A stretch of DNA of 64,000 nucleotides, from NCBI GenBank assembly GCA_000750105.3, contig JPHH03000055.1, positions 62,001 through 126,000 of the forward strand. Direction: 5' to 3'. Origin of the DNA: Tolypocladium sp. Sup5 PDA-1. Its lineage: Eukaryota; Ascomycota; Sordariomycetes; Hypocreales; Ophiocordycipitaceae. Below the pieces are notes generated by a model. The model was given only the letters and a program-made list of their open reading frames with translations. It was not told where the DNA came from and searched no databases. The translations under genes were made by a program, and so were the position numbers. Below, in pieces: positions 60,565 to 64,000 of the stretch (positions within the stretch are counted from its first letter, which is position 1; every line of letters begins with the position of its first letter).

Positions 60565-60957
60565 ATGAAGACCACTGGAACCCTCGCTCTCCTCTTCGCC
60601 ACCGCGGCGTCCCTTGTTTCCGCCGCCCCCCTCGCGACTCGTGGCATGCTTTCCCACCGACCTTTTCACAACGAAGCAACTGTGTACTAACACACTGTTG
60701 TAGCTGGTGACACGCCCAAGGGCATCGACGGCATCCTCAGCAACAGCAACGGCAGCGGTATCAGCAACACCGTCGCCGACCTCGCCCAGGGTGCCGTGGG
60801 CGCCGCTGGCGGCGTCGCCGGCGACATCGTCAACACGCCCCTCGACCTCCTAGGCAACATCCTGGGCAAGCGCGTCGCCGAGGACGCCAAGGCGGCTCGC
60901 GCCGCGGCTGCCGCTGCCGACGACGATGAGGACGAGACCTGCGACGACGAAGCGTAG
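60565..60957 (+). CDS. Small secreted protein, 109 aa, family not recognised
   Basis: Two exons, 60565-60640 and 60704-60957, with a 63-nt intron ending in ACTAAC...TTGTAG. The protein begins with a clear signal peptide: KTT, hydrophobic LALLFATAASLVS, and a likely cleavage site SAAP near residue 20. The mature part is Gly/Ala/Asn-rich (GIDGILSNSNGSGISNTVAD, then LAQGAVGAAGGVAGDIVN and TPLDLLGNILGKR), with a Kex2-type KR at about residue 84, and then an Ala-rich and strongly acidic tail (AAAAAADDDEDETCDDEA) with a single cysteine. The donor is ambiguous: GT at 60641 gives ...ATPGDTPKG, whereas GC at 60644 gives ...ATRAGDTPKG; both keep the frame. The hydrophobic Gly/Ala segment could be an amphipathic or membrane-active peptide, but this is inference. 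It could be an effector-like or cell-surface protein. Confidence 0.75.
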
Positions 60958-63900
60958 AGGCATCCAAGCATAGTCAATGTGTAAGCATGCCATCTTCTAA
61001 GAAGCCGGGATAATCTAACAAGTCTCAGGTCGCTCAGGAGCAGTCGCCACCTCTGGCAATGGCATGTTTCCTTTACATATAATGTTTGACTTGGATTCAA
61101 CGTTTACGCGCCTGGACTGAATCCTCCGCACATGCAATATTGACCGGCCAAGGGTAAATGCCAATAATGTCCGTTTGTTGATCTTGGAGTCTCTTCCGAT
61201 GTGGTGCCCGTTGTCTTGTGATCTAAATTTCATCCTGTCGAGGAGTGTTATGCACCCAAGGCCAAAGGTCATGTTTGCATTAGCTTGACACGACGCTGCA
61301 GCAACGTACACAACCTGCCTCTTGTCCAACCCAGAAAGTGATAACGTTGGATGATCAAAATTATCCCGGCCACTAAAGCCCAAGCTTGTTTCCTTCTCTA
61401 CGAGTATGCGGATGATGCCCTTGGTTGAGTGTTTCCAGTTTCGAGACGCTCTAGCCTACCCTGTACCTCTTATATCCCCTCGTCCGTCATTGACATTCCC
61501 AAGACGCCAATGTTCACGACGGCCAACCGTCCACTTCTGAAGTGGCTGAGAAATTAGATGGAAACCCAGTGATTGAGAATGGCAGTTATGTGATGTATCA
61601 GTTTGGAGACGCCTTGGTAACCGAAGACTGGAGTTGATCATGAATGCGAATTGCAGCTCTCCACACATGCAATCAGAGCATGGGATAAGTTAGTTATATG
61701 CGAATGCAAAAACCCAACTCGGCGAATGCGGGCAAGTGTCGTTTGTCGTGTGCTCGGCAGTGGACACTGCACATCACAAGAGCAAAGGTTTCGACGACAC
61801 CAGCCAGTCACGTCGTCGGCTCCGAGTCGCCCAGGCGCTCGTGCCGCTGCATCGCATGTCGGGCAGTGGTGCGCACGGAGACGGCGGAGGCACGCAGAGG
61901 CCATCATGGTAGGAGCCCTCCCGCAGACACCGCAGGGCAGCCGCATCCTCCCTCGTGGTCCATGACACCGCTCGATGCCGCCAGTTCTCGAACCCGGACC
62001 CCTCTCCGACCCTCTACGAGGTGAGGCTGGGGCGGTTGGGAAACCCTCCGGAAAGGACATGTCAGTTGCAGAGGCAAGCCTGTTTCTCGATCAAGCCTGC
62101 TGCAGGTGCCACGATGCCACTGAATCAATACTTGGCACGGCGTCGCCAATCAGGGACGACAGATCGGCATACCGCAGAGGTTGACCAGGAATGGCAATGC
62201 CCTTGGGCCGTGGCCATCTCTGCTCGTATGTACGGATTACGAGTACAGTATGTACTCGGCACGGGCAGAAGGGCTTGAAGGCAGGCACAGTATCTTGTGC
62301 CACCTCGACGCTTCTGAGCTTCAAGGACTGGCGATGAGCGATGACTGACGTCCCCGTCCCTTGAGCACGTCTTGGCCGCTCCGATCGTGATGCTGCCTGC
62401 TGCAACAGGCTGCAGGCCAGTCTGCGTCGACGGATGGCGTGGCCTCGTCGTGACCGCGCCTGCTGACTGCAACACAGTCACTGTCGGTGTCGGCAGCCGT
62501 GGGCGTGGACGGCGACCTGAATGACGGTCCAGGCATCCTCCTCGTGGCCACCCGCACCCCTAGCCAAGCCATCGGAACGGCCTGTATAGGGTAAGCGGCA
62601 GGGCGGGCGCGGACGCCACGGAGGAGAAAGACGGAGGCGCCGTTTCTATCCTCGGCAATGGCCCGCGAATAAGGGCATATTGCGGTGAGGATTGGCAACT
62701 GCCCTCTCCACAGCCGGCGTCCCAGCCCAGCCATGCGCAAAGGGAAGCGGCGCTTTGGTTGAGACTCAGAGAGAGGGGGGCTTGGGGGGGGGGGGCGCAA
62801 CAATGGGGCGATGGGGGCAGGCAGAGGCAGACGTCTTTGGTCAATTCCCTGCAGGCGGTCTGCTGTCCGTCAGCCAGTTGGAGTCTCACGATGGAGTCAC
62901 TGGCCTCTGCTGGTGTGCGCTTGAATAAGCGTGGCGCTGTAAGACACGCGCTTGACACGTAACAGTCAGCGACGACCAGGCTGGCTGTTCAAGGCCGTGA
63001 CCATGCCGTCCATCCATCCGTCCATCCATCCGCCATCGTATTATTAGTACGCAGCAGCCGGGCCGCAAGGATGAAAGACCCTGAAAATTCAGAGACTCTG
63101 ATCCGAGGGAAAAGGGGAGTGTGATCTTCATCGCGGTGGGCCAGTCAACAGGGTCCTCCTGCCGAACGTCAGGAGTCAGGACTCAGTTTGGTCAGTCCCC
63201 AGCCATCGTGCGGCACGCCACAACCTCGTCATCGACGGCACAAGCAGTGCGTGCGTGCATTGGCGAGCCATGCGCTCCGGAGTCCGGAGTTCGGCAGGCC
63301 CCAGCGGCCGGTTTCACCAAGGCAGCCTCCAAGCAGCGAATGTGCCAATGTGTCCATGCTCACATGCTCGCAGGCGAATTGCATGCGAGTCGAGTGTATC
63401 CGTACTTCGTACATGAACTTCGAGCTGGCATGGTTTGGTTGGGTTCGTGTTCGTCACTCGTGCCGTCTGTTTTTGATGAGTACGAGTACTCGTACGGAGT
63501 ACACCAAACGGGCTCTGCTAGCTTGCTCGGTTGCCTTGGACTGTCGTTGCGGCCACTGCTGGGGTGCACGTAGAGGCGGCTTTCATGTCCCTTCACGGGC
63601 TTGCCAATGCTCCGGCGCCGATTGGCCCGGGCGTTGGGAAACGAACAAACTCCTGACTCGGAAAGCATCGCTGAAGGACAAAGAAAGGTTGCGGCATGGT
63701 CGGGCTTCATGGAACTACGAGCGCAAGGACGGAATACTCCGTGCTGCGGCATCTGTGTGCAGCAGAAAGCGAGGCTTCTCCGGAGCATGCCCGTCCTACA
63801 TGCAGGTCGAGCTTGGCATCGTTGCACGTTCAATGCCAGTCGCAGCTCTCTTCAGGCAACACATTTACAGACACGGTAGGTGAGGAAGAGAAGGCAGACC

Positions 63901-64000
63901 CAGTCTGTCAAAGAAGGAAGGCTTGGTGAAATAGGTTTGACAGCTTTTGAAGAAGCCATCAAGTCACTGAATTCAATATCAATAGATGGCTTCGCGCACG
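60958..64000. other. Terminal 3 kb without a supported gene
   Basis: Open frames are short and featureless. Seen: G12 at 62784-62795, a (TCCATCCG)-like CCATC repeat at about 63005-63030, a 16-nt palindrome at 63480-63495 and TACGGAGTA at 63493-63501. Confidence 0.45.
63480..63495. repeat. 16-nt perfect palindrome
   Basis: GTACGAGTACTCGTAC is its own reverse complement and overlaps a TACGGAGTA word that starts at 63493. Confidence 0.9.

Noticed and set aside
61980..62030. GGTTCGAGA-like box on the minus strand, possible tRNA
   Set aside because: The putative T-arm does not pair, and there is no A box or acceptor stem at the right distance.

Overview
This window is nuclear DNA of a filamentous ascomycete (Pezizomycotina), most likely a sordariomycete of the order Hypocreales. 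The support is short spliceosomal introns of about 50-115 nt with GTRNGT donors and YAG acceptors, GC-rich coding exons, a velvet-family VeA regulator, and protein sequences that look sordariomycete. The order-level call is an inference. No prokaryotic, viral, CRISPR, tRNA or rRNA feature was found.

Layout. 1-476: 3' end of a mitochondrial dicarboxylate-type carrier. 769-1979 (-) RPB3 and 2359-3696 (+) SOF1 are divergent and share a 379-bp promoter region. 4398-6704 (-): a four-exon 6-phosphofructo-2-kinase/fructose-2,6-bisphosphatase. About 5.3 kb without a gene follows. 11995-13340 (+): tRNA adenosine deaminase subunit TAD3. 14441-15500 (+): RNase H1. 16533-18481 (+): Na+/H+ antiporter. 18482-23643 is gene-free except for decayed protein-like segments, the clearest being an alpha/beta-hydrolase pseudogene. 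23644-27997 (+): a SPT23/MGA2-like membrane-anchored transcription factor. 28857-30113 (-): an unrecognised low-complexity protein. 31418-33127 (-): veA. A 10-kb gene-free stretch lies upstream of veA. 43206-44563 (-): proteasome ATPase RPT4. 45493-46101 (-): PYM, the exon-junction-complex recycling factor. 47156-47592 (+): QCR9, five tiny exons. 48294-54864 (+): UBR1, the N-end-rule ubiquitin ligase. 55785-57399 (+): RSC7/NPL6-like chromatin remodeller subunit. 57699-58529 (-): unrecognised protein. 60565-60957 (+): small secreted protein. The last 3 kb has no gene I can support.

Most genes are housekeeping: transcription (RPB3, RSC7), ribosome and tRNA/RNA metabolism (SOF1, TAD3, RNase H1, PYM), glycolytic control, respiration (QCR9, carrier), ion balance, and ubiquitin/proteasome function (UBR1, RPT4). 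There is no operon-like organisation. I did not find a convincing new multi-gene system. The points most worth a second look are the dispersed intergenic 9-mer TACGGAGTA, the stop-free 54-nt intron of the MGA2-like gene, the decayed hydrolase locus, the heptanucleotide array that ends on a possible start codon of the RSC7 gene, the long gene-free region upstream of veA, and the small secreted protein. Exon boundaries were derived by hand from splice consensus, phase and family similarity, with no transcript data.
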